This document shows, piece after piece, positions 26,112 to 34,535 of a DNA stretch of 64,000 bases. Source of the DNA: Candidatus Avelusimicrobium caledoniensis (GTDB taxonomy: Bacteria; Elusimicrobiota; Elusimicrobia; Elusimicrobiales; Elusimicrobiaceae). The notes under the pieces are model-generated. The model searched no databases. It worked only from the letters and a program-made list of their open reading frames with translations, and was not told the origin of the DNA. The stretch covers positions 1 to 64,000 of the forward strand of contig ONAM01000010.1 in NCBI GenBank assembly GCA_900315795.1, read 5' to 3'. How positions within the stretch are numbered: the first letter of the stretch is position 1; each line of letters opens with the position of its first letter. The position numbers and the translations under genes are program-made.

Positions 26112-26633
26112 TCACGCTTTTCCCGGTGTTTTTTCCACCGTTTGTTCCCGAAAGCACCCTAACACTTGTTGGGAATAAGCAAAAAACGGATAAAACGGGT
26201 GTTCCGGGTTACGCACTTCTTCTTCGTTTAATTCTATATGAAATAATTTTTCATCAGACACGGCAAACAACCGCACCTGTCCCGGTGCGCTCGGTGCGGG
26301 CAACGGCGAGCCGGCCGGCAACGACTCCATTTGAGCCGTTAATTTACTGGCGTGCGCCAACATACGCGCGGCCGCCGTTTGCAAAGCTTCGTTATCGTGT
26401 CCGGCAATTTGACCGCCCAAACCGCTGGGGCTGTTATTTTCAAAATAAAGGCTACTGTCTCCGAGCGAATTAGTAGCCAAAAAAAGATGTTTGCGGTGTG
26501 ATCCGTCCGCCAGTGCCATTTCTACCCCGGCCACGGCGATACGGTCCGGCCCCAACGACACAATGCCTTTGCGGTTTTCCAAGTTTTTAATATCCAACCA
26601 AAAATTACGCATATTGATATAAGGTTGTTTCAT
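26112..26633 (-). CDS. Conserved protein of unknown function upstream of EAL gene
   Basis: 173 aa, not recognised. No signal peptide or transmembrane segment. The N-terminal half has short hydrophobic strands (GIVSLGPDRIAVAGVEMAL, KHLFLATN) and the middle a helix; a Pro/Ala-rich linker (about 118-132) separates a final domain. The frame opens at 26660, but ATG at 26633 has AAGGAG with good spacing. It ends 7 bp before the phosphodiesterase gene, so it may be a partner or regulator of that protein (inference). Confidence 0.7.
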   Translation of the reverse strand: MKQPYINMRNFWLDIKNLENRKGIVSLGPDRIAVAGVEMALADGSHRKHLFLATNSLGDSSLYFENNSPSGLGGQIAGHDNEALQTAAARMLAHASKLTAQMESLPAGSPLPAPSAPGQVRLFAVSDEKLFHIELNEEEVRNPEHPFYPFFAYSQQVLGCFREQTVEKTPGKA

Positions 26634-26701
26634 ACGGGCTCCTTGCCTACATAATACCATTTTACCGCTATTTTTGATAGACGTTTTTGCCGGTTTTTCG
26701 G

Positions 26702-26707
26702 TATAAT
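26702..26707 (+). promoter_or_regulatory. -10 box for deoB
   Basis: TATAAT 22 nt before the deoB ATG, which has GGGAGGGG as ribosome site. Confidence 0.45.
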
Positions 26708-26729
26708 AAAGGAAATACCGGGAGGGGTT

Positions 26730-27938
26730 ATGACTCGTAAAGGACGTGCAGTAATTTTGATGATGGATTCATTTGGCATCGGCAATGCCGAAGACGCCGC
26801 CAAGTTTAACGATGCGGGAGCTGATACCTTAGGACACATTGCCGCTACACGCGGGCACTTAAATATTCCTAACTTAACGGCTCTCGGGCTTTTAAAAGCG
26901 GCCAAAGCGTCCACGGGTAAAAATGTGTTCACCGGTCCGCAAACGGCAGCACAACTAAATTTACCCTCTAAATACGGTTTCATGCGCGAAATCAGCCGCG
27001 GCAAAGATACGTCGTCGGGCCATTGGGAAATGGCGGGTTGTCCGGTTGATTTTGATTGGGGATACTTTAAGCCCGATTATCCCTCTTTTCCGCCGGAATT
27101 GGTAGATAAAATTTGTCTGGCGGGCGGTATCCCCGGCATTTTAGGTAATAAAGCCGCGTCCGGCACGGAAATTATTGACGAACTGGGCGAAGAGCATATC
27201 CGTACCGGAAAACCGATTTGTTACACGTCGGCAGACAGCGTGTTTCAAATTGCCGCGCACGAAAAACATTTCGGGTTAGATAAATTATATGAAGTGTGCG
27301 AAATTGCATTTAAATATGTCAAACCCTACAACATTGCACGCGTAATTGCCCGTCCGTTTGAGGGCGAGAGAAAAGGCGAATTTAAACGCACCAAAAACCG
27401 GCACGATTATTCCGTCAAGCCGCCCCGTCCGACGGTATTAGACGTTATTAAAAATGCGGGCGGAAGTGTCATTTCTGTCGGAAAAATTAACGATATTTTT
27501 GCCAAACAAGGCATTACCAAAGCGGTTAAGGCCTCGGGCTTGGAGGAACTGTGGAACGTCACATTGCACGAAGCGGCCCTCGCTCCTAAATTTAGTTTGG
27601 TATTTACGAACTTTGTAGATTTTGATATGACCTGGGGCCACCGCCGCGACGTAGAGGGTTACGCCAAAGGGTTAGAATATTTTGACACGCGCCTGCCCGA
27701 ACTGGCCGCACAACTGAAAGATGAAGACCTTGTGTTTATCACGGCGGACCACGGGTGCGACCCGACCTATAAAGGTACCGATCACACGCGCGAACACGTG
27801 CCGGTCATTATGTTTGGCAAAAACGTGCAACCGCAATTTATCGGCGGGCGCGCCACATATGCGGATCTGGGGCAAACGCTGGCCGATTATTTCAACTTAC
27901 CGCCGTTAAACGTAGGCACCAGTTTTTTGGATAAGTAA
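26730..27938 (+). CDS. deoB: Phosphopentomutase
   Basis: Interconverts (deoxy)ribose 1- and 5-phosphate in nucleoside salvage. Alkaline-phosphatase superfamily metalloenzyme: metal-site motifs MMDSFGIGN at the start, the conserved GKDTSSGHWEMAG with the phosphorylated Thr, and FITADHGCDPTYKGTDHTREHVPV near the end. 402 aa is typical. Its product deoxyribose 5-phosphate is the substrate of DeoC at 39457. Ends 3 bp before convergent pilin 3. Confidence 0.95.
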   Translation: MTRKGRAVILMMDSFGIGNAEDAAKFNDAGADTLGHIAATRGHLNIPNLTALGLLKAAKASTGKNVFTGPQTAAQLNLPSKYGFMREISRGKDTSSGHWEMAGCPVDFDWGYFKPDYPSFPPELVDKICLAGGIPGILGNKAASGTEIIDELGEEHIRTGKPICYTSADSVFQIAAHEKHFGLDKLYEVCEIAFKYVKPYNIARVIARPFEGERKGEFKRTKNRHDYSVKPPRPTVLDVIKNAGGSVISVGKINDIFAKQGITKAVKASGLEELWNVTLHEAALAPKFSLVFTNFVDFDMTWGHRRDVEGYAKGLEYFDTRLPELAAQLKDEDLVFITADHGCDPTYKGTDHTREHVPVIMFGKNVQPQFIGGRATYADLGQTLADYFNLPPLNVGTSFLDK

Positions 27939-27941
27939 TAT

Positions 27942-28526
27942 TTACATCGGGTAAAAACGAATAGATCCTTTCGTTTCCGCTAACGGACCGGAACCCATTA
28001 CTTTTTGACAAAAACTACCGGGATCGCCCGAATAAGAGCCAACCCACTCCCGGCATTTCCACTCTCCCGTTGAATACGATACCATTAACCCGCAATATTT
28101 ATATTTCCCGGTTATAAAGTGGGCAATAACGTTTCCACCGCTTAAGAGAAGTTCAAATTGATCGTTATAGCGCACCCAATCGGTAGGGGTAATACCGGCC
28201 GGCCAATACGTCCCGCCCAACGGAGGCGTATTTCCCGCTGTTAAGTTATCCACATCCACGGCCAATTCACCAAATGAAGTAGGACTTTCGCCGTTGGCCA
28301 AAATATACGCATTGGCCGCTTGAGCCACACTGCTCATCAATGTCCGCATATTGGCCGCGCGACTTTTCCACACCGCTTTTTGGTATTGCGGCACCGCCAC
28401 CGCCGCTAAAATGCCGATGATTAACACAACGACTAATAACTCAATAAGCGTGAAACCTTTATGTAGGTCAGGTTTCACCTGACAATGTTTCGGCAGAAAC
28501 ATCTTTCCTTGTTTGACGTCAGGCAT
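27942..28526 (-). CDS. Type IV pilin-like prepilin (pilin 3)
   Basis: Prepilin with [16 protein letters not shown], Glu5 and a C-terminal domain with three or four cysteines. The start is uncertain. The strong ribosome site AAAAGGAGG (28548-28556) is followed by ATG ATG TAG (28543-28535), which stops at once, because a REP-like pair fills the leader. In-frame starts are TTG at 28547 (too close to the ribosome site), ATG at 28526 (chosen; inside the repeat) and ATG at 28502. The leader is 24 residues from the chosen start, partly encoded by the repeats (KHCQVKPDL). Convergent with deoB. Confidence 0.82.
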   Translation of the reverse strand: MPDVKQGKMFLPKHCQVKPDLHKGFTLIELLVVVLIIGILAAVAVPQYQKAVWKSRAANMRTLMSSVAQAANAYILANGESPTSFGELAVDVDNLTAGNTPPLGGTYWPAGITPTDWVRYNDQFELLLSGGNVIAHFITGKYKYCGLMVSYSTGEWKCREWVGSYSGDPGSFCQKVMGSGPLAETKGSIRFYPM

Positions 28527-28539
28527 AGCCTGACCTACA
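28463..28539. repeat. Inverted REP-like pair in pilin 3 leader
   Basis: Two palindromic units in opposite orientation (28463-28484 and 28518-28539), each with GTAGGTCAGG-type outer ends, forming a 77-bp REPIN-like doublet that covers the start-codon region and leader. Confidence 0.75.
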
Positions 28540-28568
28540 TCATACAACCTCCTTTTACCATTAAATAA

Positions 28569-28596
28569 AATGTAGCAAAAAAAAAAACGATGTCAA
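28569..28596 (-). promoter_or_regulatory. Pilin 3 promoter with T11 spacer
   Basis: On the minus strand: TTGACA (28596-28591), 16-nt spacer with 11 consecutive T, TACATT (28574-28569). Directly upstream is the GCCCCCGGCAAGGGGG hairpin also found before pilin 5. Confidence 0.8.
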
Positions 28597-28930
28597 CCCC
28601 CTTGCCGGGGGCAGGCATTTTGGGAGTCAACTTTCACTTAATTGGAGCCACACTGTTTGTGCGGTGTTGCATTGTTAGGGATCAGCAGAAAAACTACGTC
28701 GTTTGACTTCCCCCCTTGCGGGGGAAGTGGTTTGGCGGACAACGTCCGAACAAACCGATGAGGGGTTATCAATAAAGCTATTTCCTTGGTCTGTTATACC
28801 CTTCTCTTTGTATACCCCTCACCCGGCCTTTTGCCCGTCCGGCGAGGACCTCACGCAAGGGGCGAGGGATGAAAGAGAGAGGCGCGGCACCCTACCTGGC
28901 AAGGGGCGAGGGAAAAGTTGTGCAAAATGA
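28597..28930. repeat. Gene-free repeat-rich region upstream of pilin 3 and terC
   Basis: No credible gene. It holds the module-A hairpin (28597-28615), a 50-bp segment shared with 38485-38535 (28620-28668, containing CACTTAATTGGAGCCACACT), and a composite of short palindromes from about 28707 to 28920 (CCCCCTTGCGGGGG, GATGAGGGG facing CCCCTCACC). A 75-codon frame here is made only of these repeats. Confidence 0.65.
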
Positions 28931-28936
28931 TATAAT
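28931..28936 (+). promoter_or_regulatory. -10 box of leaderless terC
   Basis: TATAAT 7 nt before the ATG at 28944 with no Shine-Dalgarno sequence. Confidence 0.5.
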
Positions 28937-28943
28937 TTAGATT

Positions 28944-29879
28944 ATGGAACCTGTTTCTACATCTGTATCTATCGGTTTATGGATCGCGTTTTGGGTAGTC
29001 GTACTCGCCGCGCTGTTCGTAGATTTAACCGTTTTAAATAAACACCACGGCAAAGTCAGCTTGAAAGAGGCCGGGCTAATGGTGTGTGCGTGGGTGTCGC
29101 TGGCGCTTGTGTTCGGCGGAGCGATTTGGTTGTTGGAGGGGCCGCGCCACGCGTTGGAATTTTACACGGGGTATGTGCTGGAATATTCGCTGTCGGTGGA
29201 TAATATGTTTGTGTTTATCCTCATTTTCAGTTACTTTGCTATCCCGCACGCGTTGCAACCCAAAGCCCTGTTGTGGGGTGTACTCGGCGCGGTAGTGTTG
29301 CGGTTTTTATTTATCTTCTTAGGTGTAAAACTCATTTCGCTTTTTTCGTGGACGATTTACGTGTTCGGCGCGCTGTTAATTTTTACCGCGCTTAAAATGC
29401 TCTTGCAAAAAGACGACGATAAGTTTGATCCGCAAAACTCCGCCGCTTTAAAAATTTTGCAAAAGTTCTTCCCCTTAAAAACCGATTACCACGGCGAAAA
29501 TTTCTTTGTAGTGGAAAACGCCAAACGCTTTGCTACGCCGCTGTTGGCCGCGGTGGTCGTGATAGAAATGTCCGACTTGATTTTCGCGGTGGACTCTATC
29601 CCGGCCGTGCTGTCTATTACGCAAGATACGTTTTTGGTTTATTCGTCTAACATTTTTGCGATTATCGGGTTGCGTTCGCTGTATTTCTTGCTTTCCGGCA
29701 TGGCGGGCAAATTCCCGTATCTTAAATACGGCATATCGGTTATTTTATTTTTCGTGGGCGTAAAAATGTCACTTTCGCACTTTATACATGTGCCGGTGGT
29801 ATTATCGTTAGGCATCATTGTAAGCATTTTGGCGCTGTCGGTGCTGGCCAGCAAGTTTTTCCCCCCGAAAACGGCTTAA
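28944..29879 (+). CDS. TerC family integral membrane protein
   Basis: 311 aa with about eight or nine transmembrane helices. TerC signatures: SVDNMFVFILIFSYF and EMSDLIFAVDSIPAVLSIT, whose acidic residues lie in membrane helices. The family (TerC, Alx) exports manganese or supports metalation of secreted proteins. This is the longer Alx-like form. No tellurite-resistance genes are adjacent, so a metal-homeostasis role is more likely. Starts from a predicted leaderless promoter inside the repeat-rich region. Confidence 0.92.
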   Translation: MEPVSTSVSIGLWIAFWVVVLAALFVDLTVLNKHHGKVSLKEAGLMVCAWVSLALVFGGAIWLLEGPRHALEFYTGYVLEYSLSVDNMFVFILIFSYFAIPHALQPKALLWGVLGAVVLRFLFIFLGVKLISLFSWTIYVFGALLIFTALKMLLQKDDDKFDPQNSAALKILQKFFPLKTDYHGENFFVVENAKRFATPLLAAVVVIEMSDLIFAVDSIPAVLSITQDTFLVYSSNIFAIIGLRSLYFLLSGMAGKFPYLKYGISVILFFVGVKMSLSHFIHVPVVLSLGIIVSILALSVLASKFFPPKTA

Positions 29880-29881
29880 AC

Positions 29882-29910
29882 TGGACAGCCGCCTAATTAT
29901 TTACTAGAAT
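29882..29910 (+). promoter_or_regulatory. rpmB promoter
   Basis: TGGACA (29882-29887), 17-nt spacer, TAGAAT (29905-29910), 37 nt before the ATG. The best sigma-70-like match outside the pilin promoters. Confidence 0.6.
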
Positions 29911-29947
29911 ATAGTAACCAAATTTATTTCATATAAGGAAGGATATT

Positions 29948-30142
29948 ATGGCGTATAAATGTGCAATTTGTGGCAAAGCCCCGGTGTCCGGCGGCTCGTA
30001 CAGCCACTCCAACATGAGAACTAAACGCTCGTTCAAACCGAACTTGCAAAAACAAAAAGTTGTCTTAGAAGGCAAAACGCAAACCGCGTATGTGTGCGCT
30101 AACTGCATCAAAAGCGGTAAAGCTCAAAGACCGACCAAATAA
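29948..30142 (+). CDS. rpmB: 50S ribosomal protein L28 (bL28)
   Basis: 64-aa ribosomal protein, standard length. Zinc-ribbon cysteines are present as CAICGK and CANCIK, and the signature VSGGSYSHSNMRTKRSFKPNLQ is clear. AAGGAAGGA precedes the ATG. Transcribed alone or read through into bamA past a weak terminator. Confidence 0.95.
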   Translation: MAYKCAICGKAPVSGGSYSHSNMRTKRSFKPNLQKQKVVLEGKTQTAYVCANCIKSGKAQRPTK

Positions 30143-30160
30143 TTCAACTTTAACTGTACC

Positions 30161-30188
30161 GCCCGCGCTGTCTAAGTGCGGGCTTTTT
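30161..30188 (+). terminator. Weak terminator between rpmB and bamA
   Basis: 6-bp GCCCGC / GCGGGC stem, 11-nt loop, five T. It probably reduces rather than stops read-through into bamA, which has no other visible promoter. Confidence 0.65.
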
Positions 30189-30202
30189 GCAAGGAGAATG
30201 TT

Positions 30203-32554
30203 TTGAAAAAAACCGCTGTTTTGATACTAGGCCTTTTGGCCCTTTTCTCTTACGCGCGCGCGCAAGAAAGTGTACCCACGGAAATTGATCCCAACGGGCC
30301 GTGGATGATTTGTCATATTGCTGTTAAAGGTAATAAAAATATCCGCGCCAAAACCGTTACCAAACACGCCAGTGCCAAAAAAGGCGAGCTCTATGAAATG
30401 GCCCAAGTATCCGAAGATATCCAATCCATTTCCGCGCTGGGCAGTTTTAACAGCGTGGAAATTGATATCTCGCCGGAAAAAGGAACCCGCAAAAGCAAAG
30501 AGGGCGACGCAGAGCCCTGCCACCGCTTAACGTACATCGTTCAAGAAAAACCGATCTTTGACCACCTGTCTTACGAAGGGCGCAAACATTTGGGCAAGGG
30601 CGCCATTACCCAAGCCATGACGCTCAAAATCAAGGACCCTTTCAACGAAACAAAACTGCAAGCCGATTTAGATCACATCAAAACCAAATACGCCGAAAAA
30701 GGATACATCAACGCACAAATTTCCTACGAACTTACTAACGACGAAAAATTAAATGTCGTGTATGTCAAGCTCATTATTGACGAGGGACAACGCGTGCGCG
30801 TGGGCGATGTAACTATCAATGGTGCCACCGAACTGCCTGCCCAAAAAATTATTAAAAAATCTTCCAACCGCCCGGGCAAAGTTTTTAAACCGCAAAACTT
30901 ACAGCGCGACTGGGTCAAAATGATGCTCTACGGCCGTAACAAAGGGTATAGCGAATTTAATTTGACCCAACCGCAAGTATCGTTTAACGACGAACAAGCC
31001 CAAGCCAACATTGTCTACAACGTAACCGAAGGCGAAAAAGTAGATTTCGGCACGGTACAATTTGAGGGTAACAACGTCTTTACACCCGAAGAACTGAAAG
31101 AACAAGTGTTCTTCCGCGAGGGACACCTCTACAACCAAAAAGATTTTGACGATACTGTCGCCGCTATCCAAGAACAATACGCCAACAAAGGGTATTTACA
31201 AGCGCGCGTAGAACCCGTGAAAAAAATTGAAAACGGCAAACTCAATTTGACGTTTGATATTTCCGAGGGCCACATCTTCTATATAGACCATGTGGATGTA
31301 TCGGGCTACCACGACACCAAAAAATACGTCTTTACGCGCGAGCTGACGGTCCACCCCGGCGATCTGTACGACAACGCCAAAATTCGCCGCAGTCAAACCA
31401 AAATTATGAATTTAGGGTTTATTAACGACGTCAAAATTGACTTGCAACCCACCGCCGACCCGCAAAAAGTGGACCTTGATTTTGACATCAGCGAAGGCCG
31501 CCCCGGCATGTTTACTGCCGGGCTTGCCATGAGCTCCATGGACGGTCTGTACGGCGAATTATCCATTAACCACCTGAACTTGTTCGGGCGGGCGCAACGG
31601 TTGTCTTTGCGCACTTTATTCGGTAAAGAAATTTTGGACTATACCGTCAGCTGGTACACCCCGTGGATATACGATAAACCCACCTCGCTGGGAGTAGATT
31701 TATTCAATACCCGCCGCTACCGCGCTTTCTCTACCGATAACCAAGCATATACCGAAAAACGCATCGGCGGACGCGTCAAAGTCGGTCCGCGTTTTAACGA
31801 CGATATTTACCAACTCTCGTTGGGATATTCGTTAGAAAACATTGATATTTACGACGTAGACGATCCGTATAAATGCCCGCCCGGTACCTCCGGCCCCAAT
31901 TGCTTGGCCGAGGGCAAAACCGACTTATCTACCTTTAGCATAGACTTTGCCATTGATACCCGCGACAATATGTGGGACCCCACCACCGGGTGGCGCAACT
32001 CGTTAGGGGTATCCTTAGCCGGCGGACCGATCGGCGGCGATTTAGATTTGTGGTATTTAACCGCACGTTCTATTTTCAACCACACCGTACTCAACATTGG
32101 CGGTAATTACCCCGTGGTATTTGTATTGTCTAATAAATTCGGCTCCGTACAGGGATACGGCCGCACCCACGAAGTGCCCCCTTACGAAAAATACTTCTTA
32201 GGCGGTGCCGATACGATCCGCGGCTACGAACGCGCCGGCGAAATTGGCCCGCAATACGGCTCGGACATGTACTATGTGATGAACGCCGAGCTGCGCTTTC
32301 CTTTAGCGCGTGAAGGACGGCGCAACATGGCACAGTTTGCCTTCTTCTTTGACCTAGGCAACTCGTGGAACCATTTTGACGATTTGGAATTTAAACTCGG
32401 GCCGGAAGAAAAAGAATTTAAGGCCGGCGTCGGTGTGGGCTTGCGTTTTACGACGCCCTCCTTGCCGATCCGCATAGATTGGGGATACGGCCTCAATCAC
32501 CGCCCGGGAGAGGACCGTTCCCATTTCTACTTCAACATCTCAAATATGATGTAG
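30203..32554 (+). CDS. bamA: Outer-membrane protein assembly factor BamA
   Basis: 783 aa. Signal peptide ending near RAQ, five POTRA domains (about 30-420; conserved turns such as YAEKGYINAQ and YANKGYLQAR), then a 16-strand barrel (about 440-783) with the L6-loop motif IRGYERAGEIGPQYGSD and a C-terminal aromatic-rich strand. It inserts barrels such as LptD and TolC into the outer membrane. Start chosen at TTG 30203, with AAGGAG 6 nt upstream; the longer GTG frame from 30176 overlaps the hairpin and lacks a ribosome site. First gene of the lipid A operon. Confidence 0.95.
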   Translation: MKKTAVLILGLLALFSYARAQESVPTEIDPNGPWMICHIAVKGNKNIRAKTVTKHASAKKGELYEMAQVSEDIQSISALGSFNSVEIDISPEKGTRKSKEGDAEPCHRLTYIVQEKPIFDHLSYEGRKHLGKGAITQAMTLKIKDPFNETKLQADLDHIKTKYAEKGYINAQISYELTNDEKLNVVYVKLIIDEGQRVRVGDVTINGATELPAQKIIKKSSNRPGKVFKPQNLQRDWVKMMLYGRNKGYSEFNLTQPQVSFNDEQAQANIVYNVTEGEKVDFGTVQFEGNNVFTPEELKEQVFFREGHLYNQKDFDDTVAAIQEQYANKGYLQARVEPVKKIENGKLNLTFDISEGHIFYIDHVDVSGYHDTKKYVFTRELTVHPGDLYDNAKIRRSQTKIMNLGFINDVKIDLQPTADPQKVDLDFDISEGRPGMFTAGLAMSSMDGLYGELSINHLNLFGRAQRLSLRTLFGKEILDYTVSWYTPWIYDKPTSLGVDLFNTRRYRAFSTDNQAYTEKRIGGRVKVGPRFNDDIYQLSLGYSLENIDIYDVDDPYKCPPGTSGPNCLAEGKTDLSTFSIDFAIDTRDNMWDPTTGWRNSLGVSLAGGPIGGDLDLWYLTARSIFNHTVLNIGGNYPVVFVLSNKFGSVQGYGRTHEVPPYEKYFLGGADTIRGYERAGEIGPQYGSDMYYVMNAELRFPLAREGRRNMAQFAFFFDLGNSWNHFDDLEFKLGPEEKEFKAGVGVGLRFTTPSLPIRIDWGYGLNHRPGEDRSHFYFNISNMM

Positions 32555-32561
32555 GAGAGGT

Positions 32562-33446
32562 ATGAAAAAAAGTTGGGTATTTGTACTACTGCTGTTTCCA
32601 GTTGGGCTTGCCACTGCGCAAGAACCCGTGAGCGCAGATACGCTTTCTAAAGAGGAAGCTGCCGCCGTAGCGGCGTTACTGGCCAACCAAGCTAAACAAG
32701 CCCAAGAGGACGCCCAAGCCAAACAGCAGGAAAAGGCCGAAGAAACTCCCGCTCCTGCACAAACCGAACAAGAAACTCCGCAAGAAGAAACAACCGGCAA
32801 ACCGATGCAATGCCTGACCGTGGCATTTATAGATATAGACGTGGCCTTTAACGAACATCCGCGCACGATTGCCGTTAAAGAACAAATCCGCGAGAAAATT
32901 TTAGCCAAAGAAGACGAAGTGGCCCGCGCCAAAGAAGAAATAGAACTGCGCGCGCGCGAAAATGCTATCCTCACCGCGCAAGGGCGGGAGATTAAACCTT
33001 TTTACGAACGCATTGTGATAGAGCCGCACCCGCTGCTACCCCGCATTGAAGAGCCGGCAGATACGCTTGTGCTAAACAATTTGCTCAACCGTCTGACGTT
33101 TGCGCAAGCGGAAGTATTATCGGCCAGCCCGCTTAATACGCCCGCCCGTTTGGAAGATATTACCGCACGTATTGCACAAAACAAACGGATAATTGAAGAA
33201 CGCAGTTTTTTTATAGATAACTATAAATACACCACCCGCGAAGAAATTTTACAGTTAGAAAAACAGGAAGTCGCCGAAATTTTGCAAGATATTTACAAAG
33301 AAATTAAGTCGTTTGCCAAAAAGCGCAACATTGGAGCCATTGTACGTAAAGACGAAATTTTATACGGTGAAAAACCGGTAAACGTAACGCAAGATTTTGT
33401 CAACCGGCTTAAAAAGGCCAAAAAATACCGCAAACGCGGTAAATAA
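32562..33446 (+). CDS. OmpH/Skp-like periplasmic chaperone
   Basis: 294 aa with a signal peptide (about 1-20). A low-complexity Glu/Gln/Ala/Pro region (about 25-85) precedes the Skp-like core (VAFIDIDVAFNEHPRTIAVKEQIREKI, then charged helices). A C-terminal part ends in basic KKAKKYRKRGK. Skp proteins are about 160 aa and carry unfolded barrels to BamA. The position between bamA and lpxD is the classical place for skp. The extra length and missing clear coiled-coil continuity make this a divergent member. Confidence 0.78.
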   Translation: MKKSWVFVLLLFPVGLATAQEPVSADTLSKEEAAAVAALLANQAKQAQEDAQAKQQEKAEETPAPAQTEQETPQEETTGKPMQCLTVAFIDIDVAFNEHPRTIAVKEQIREKILAKEDEVARAKEEIELRARENAILTAQGREIKPFYERIVIEPHPLLPRIEEPADTLVLNNLLNRLTFAQAEVLSASPLNTPARLEDITARIAQNKRIIEERSFFIDNYKYTTREEILQLEKQEVAEILQDIYKEIKSFAKKRNIGAIVRKDEILYGEKPVNVTQDFVNRLKKAKKYRKRGK

Positions 33447-33458
33447 TAAGGAGAAATT

Positions 33459-34532
33459 ATGCAACTAACTTTACAAGAAATTGCCCAAATTACCGGAGCG
33501 GAAACGGCCGGCAAACCCGATACCGTCATTACCCGCGTGTGCGCCTTGGACGATGCGCAACCCGGCGGCATTTGCTACATTACTTCGTTAGATAAAAAAG
33601 AATTGCTTGCCGGGCTTAAGGCCTCTGCACTCATCGTACCGCAACAAGCCAAAACGGAAAAACTGCCTTTTGCGGGCGAACTTTTATTCGCCAAAGACCC
33701 GGAATGGTCGTTTATTTTACTCTTAAAACACCTAGACGCCGCGCGCCCCAAACATACGCCGGGCATCCACCCGACGGCCGTTATCAGCCCCAAAGCCAAG
33801 CTGGGGCAAAACGTATCGGTCGGCGCGTACAGCGTCATTGAAGACGGCGTTACCATTGGCGATGACACCGTGATTTTCCCGCAATGCTACATTGGCAAAG
33901 ACGTAACGATCGGCAAACATTGTTACATCTATCCGCAAGTAGTTATCCGCGAAGACTGTATTTTAAAAGATTATGTGATTTTGCAACCCGGTGCGCGCAT
34001 CGGCGCGGACGGTTTCGGGTTTACGTTTCACGACGGACGCCACCAAAAAATCCCGCAAGTGGGTAACGTGGTATTGGGTAATGATGTGGAAATTCAAGCC
34101 AACACGTGCGTGGACCGCGCCAAAATCGCCAGTACTGTTATTGGCGACAATACCAAACTGGACAATTTAGTCCAAGTGGGGCACAACGTACGCATCGGCC
34201 AAAGCAGCATTTGCTGCGCGCAAGTCGGCATTGCGGGCACAACCGATATCGGCAACGGCGTGATTTTGGCCGGGCAAGTGGGTCTTGCCGGACATATGAA
34301 AGTAGGTGACCGCGCCCAAATCGGCGCCCAATCGGGTGTCATGGGCGATGTGCCCGCCGGAAAAACGTATTTCGGCTTTCCGGCTATGCCGCAAAAAGAG
34401 GCCTTTAAACAAATGGCTATCATGCGCAAATTGCCCGAGATGTACAAAGAATTTCAACAATTTAAAAAAGAAACCGAACAAATGAAAAAACTGTCCTTTT
34501 GGGGCAAACTTAAAAAACTAATGGGGCGTTAA
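33459..34532 (+). CDS. lpxD: UDP-3-O-acylglucosamine N-acyltransferase
   Basis: Third step of lipid A synthesis. N-terminal uridine-binding domain (about 1-100), a left-handed beta-helix of hexapeptide repeats (about 105-300) and a C-terminal helical tail. The catalytic His is expected in LVQVGHNVRIG, and ADGFGFTFHDG is a family signature. 357 aa. Preceded by AAGGAG; 3 bp before lpxC. Confidence 0.95.
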   Translation: MQLTLQEIAQITGAETAGKPDTVITRVCALDDAQPGGICYITSLDKKELLAGLKASALIVPQQAKTEKLPFAGELLFAKDPEWSFILLLKHLDAARPKHTPGIHPTAVISPKAKLGQNVSVGAYSVIEDGVTIGDDTVIFPQCYIGKDVTIGKHCYIYPQVVIREDCILKDYVILQPGARIGADGFGFTFHDGRHQKIPQVGNVVLGNDVEIQANTCVDRAKIASTVIGDNTKLDNLVQVGHNVRIGQSSICCAQVGIAGTTDIGNGVILAGQVGLAGHMKVGDRAQIGAQSGVMGDVPAGKTYFGFPAMPQKEAFKQMAIMRKLPEMYKEFQQFKKETEQMKKLSFWGKLKKLMGR

Positions 34533-34535
34533 TTT

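Noticed and set aside
28703-28930. 75-codon open frame beginning MTSPLAGEVV between pilin 3 and terC
   Set aside because: It consists only of short palindromic repeats, has no ribosome site, and its composition is that of intergenic repeat DNA often misannotated as protein.
30176-30202. GTG start 9 codons upstream in bamA
   Set aside because: It lies in the rpmB terminator hairpin, while TTG 30203 has AAGGAG and begins a good signal peptide.
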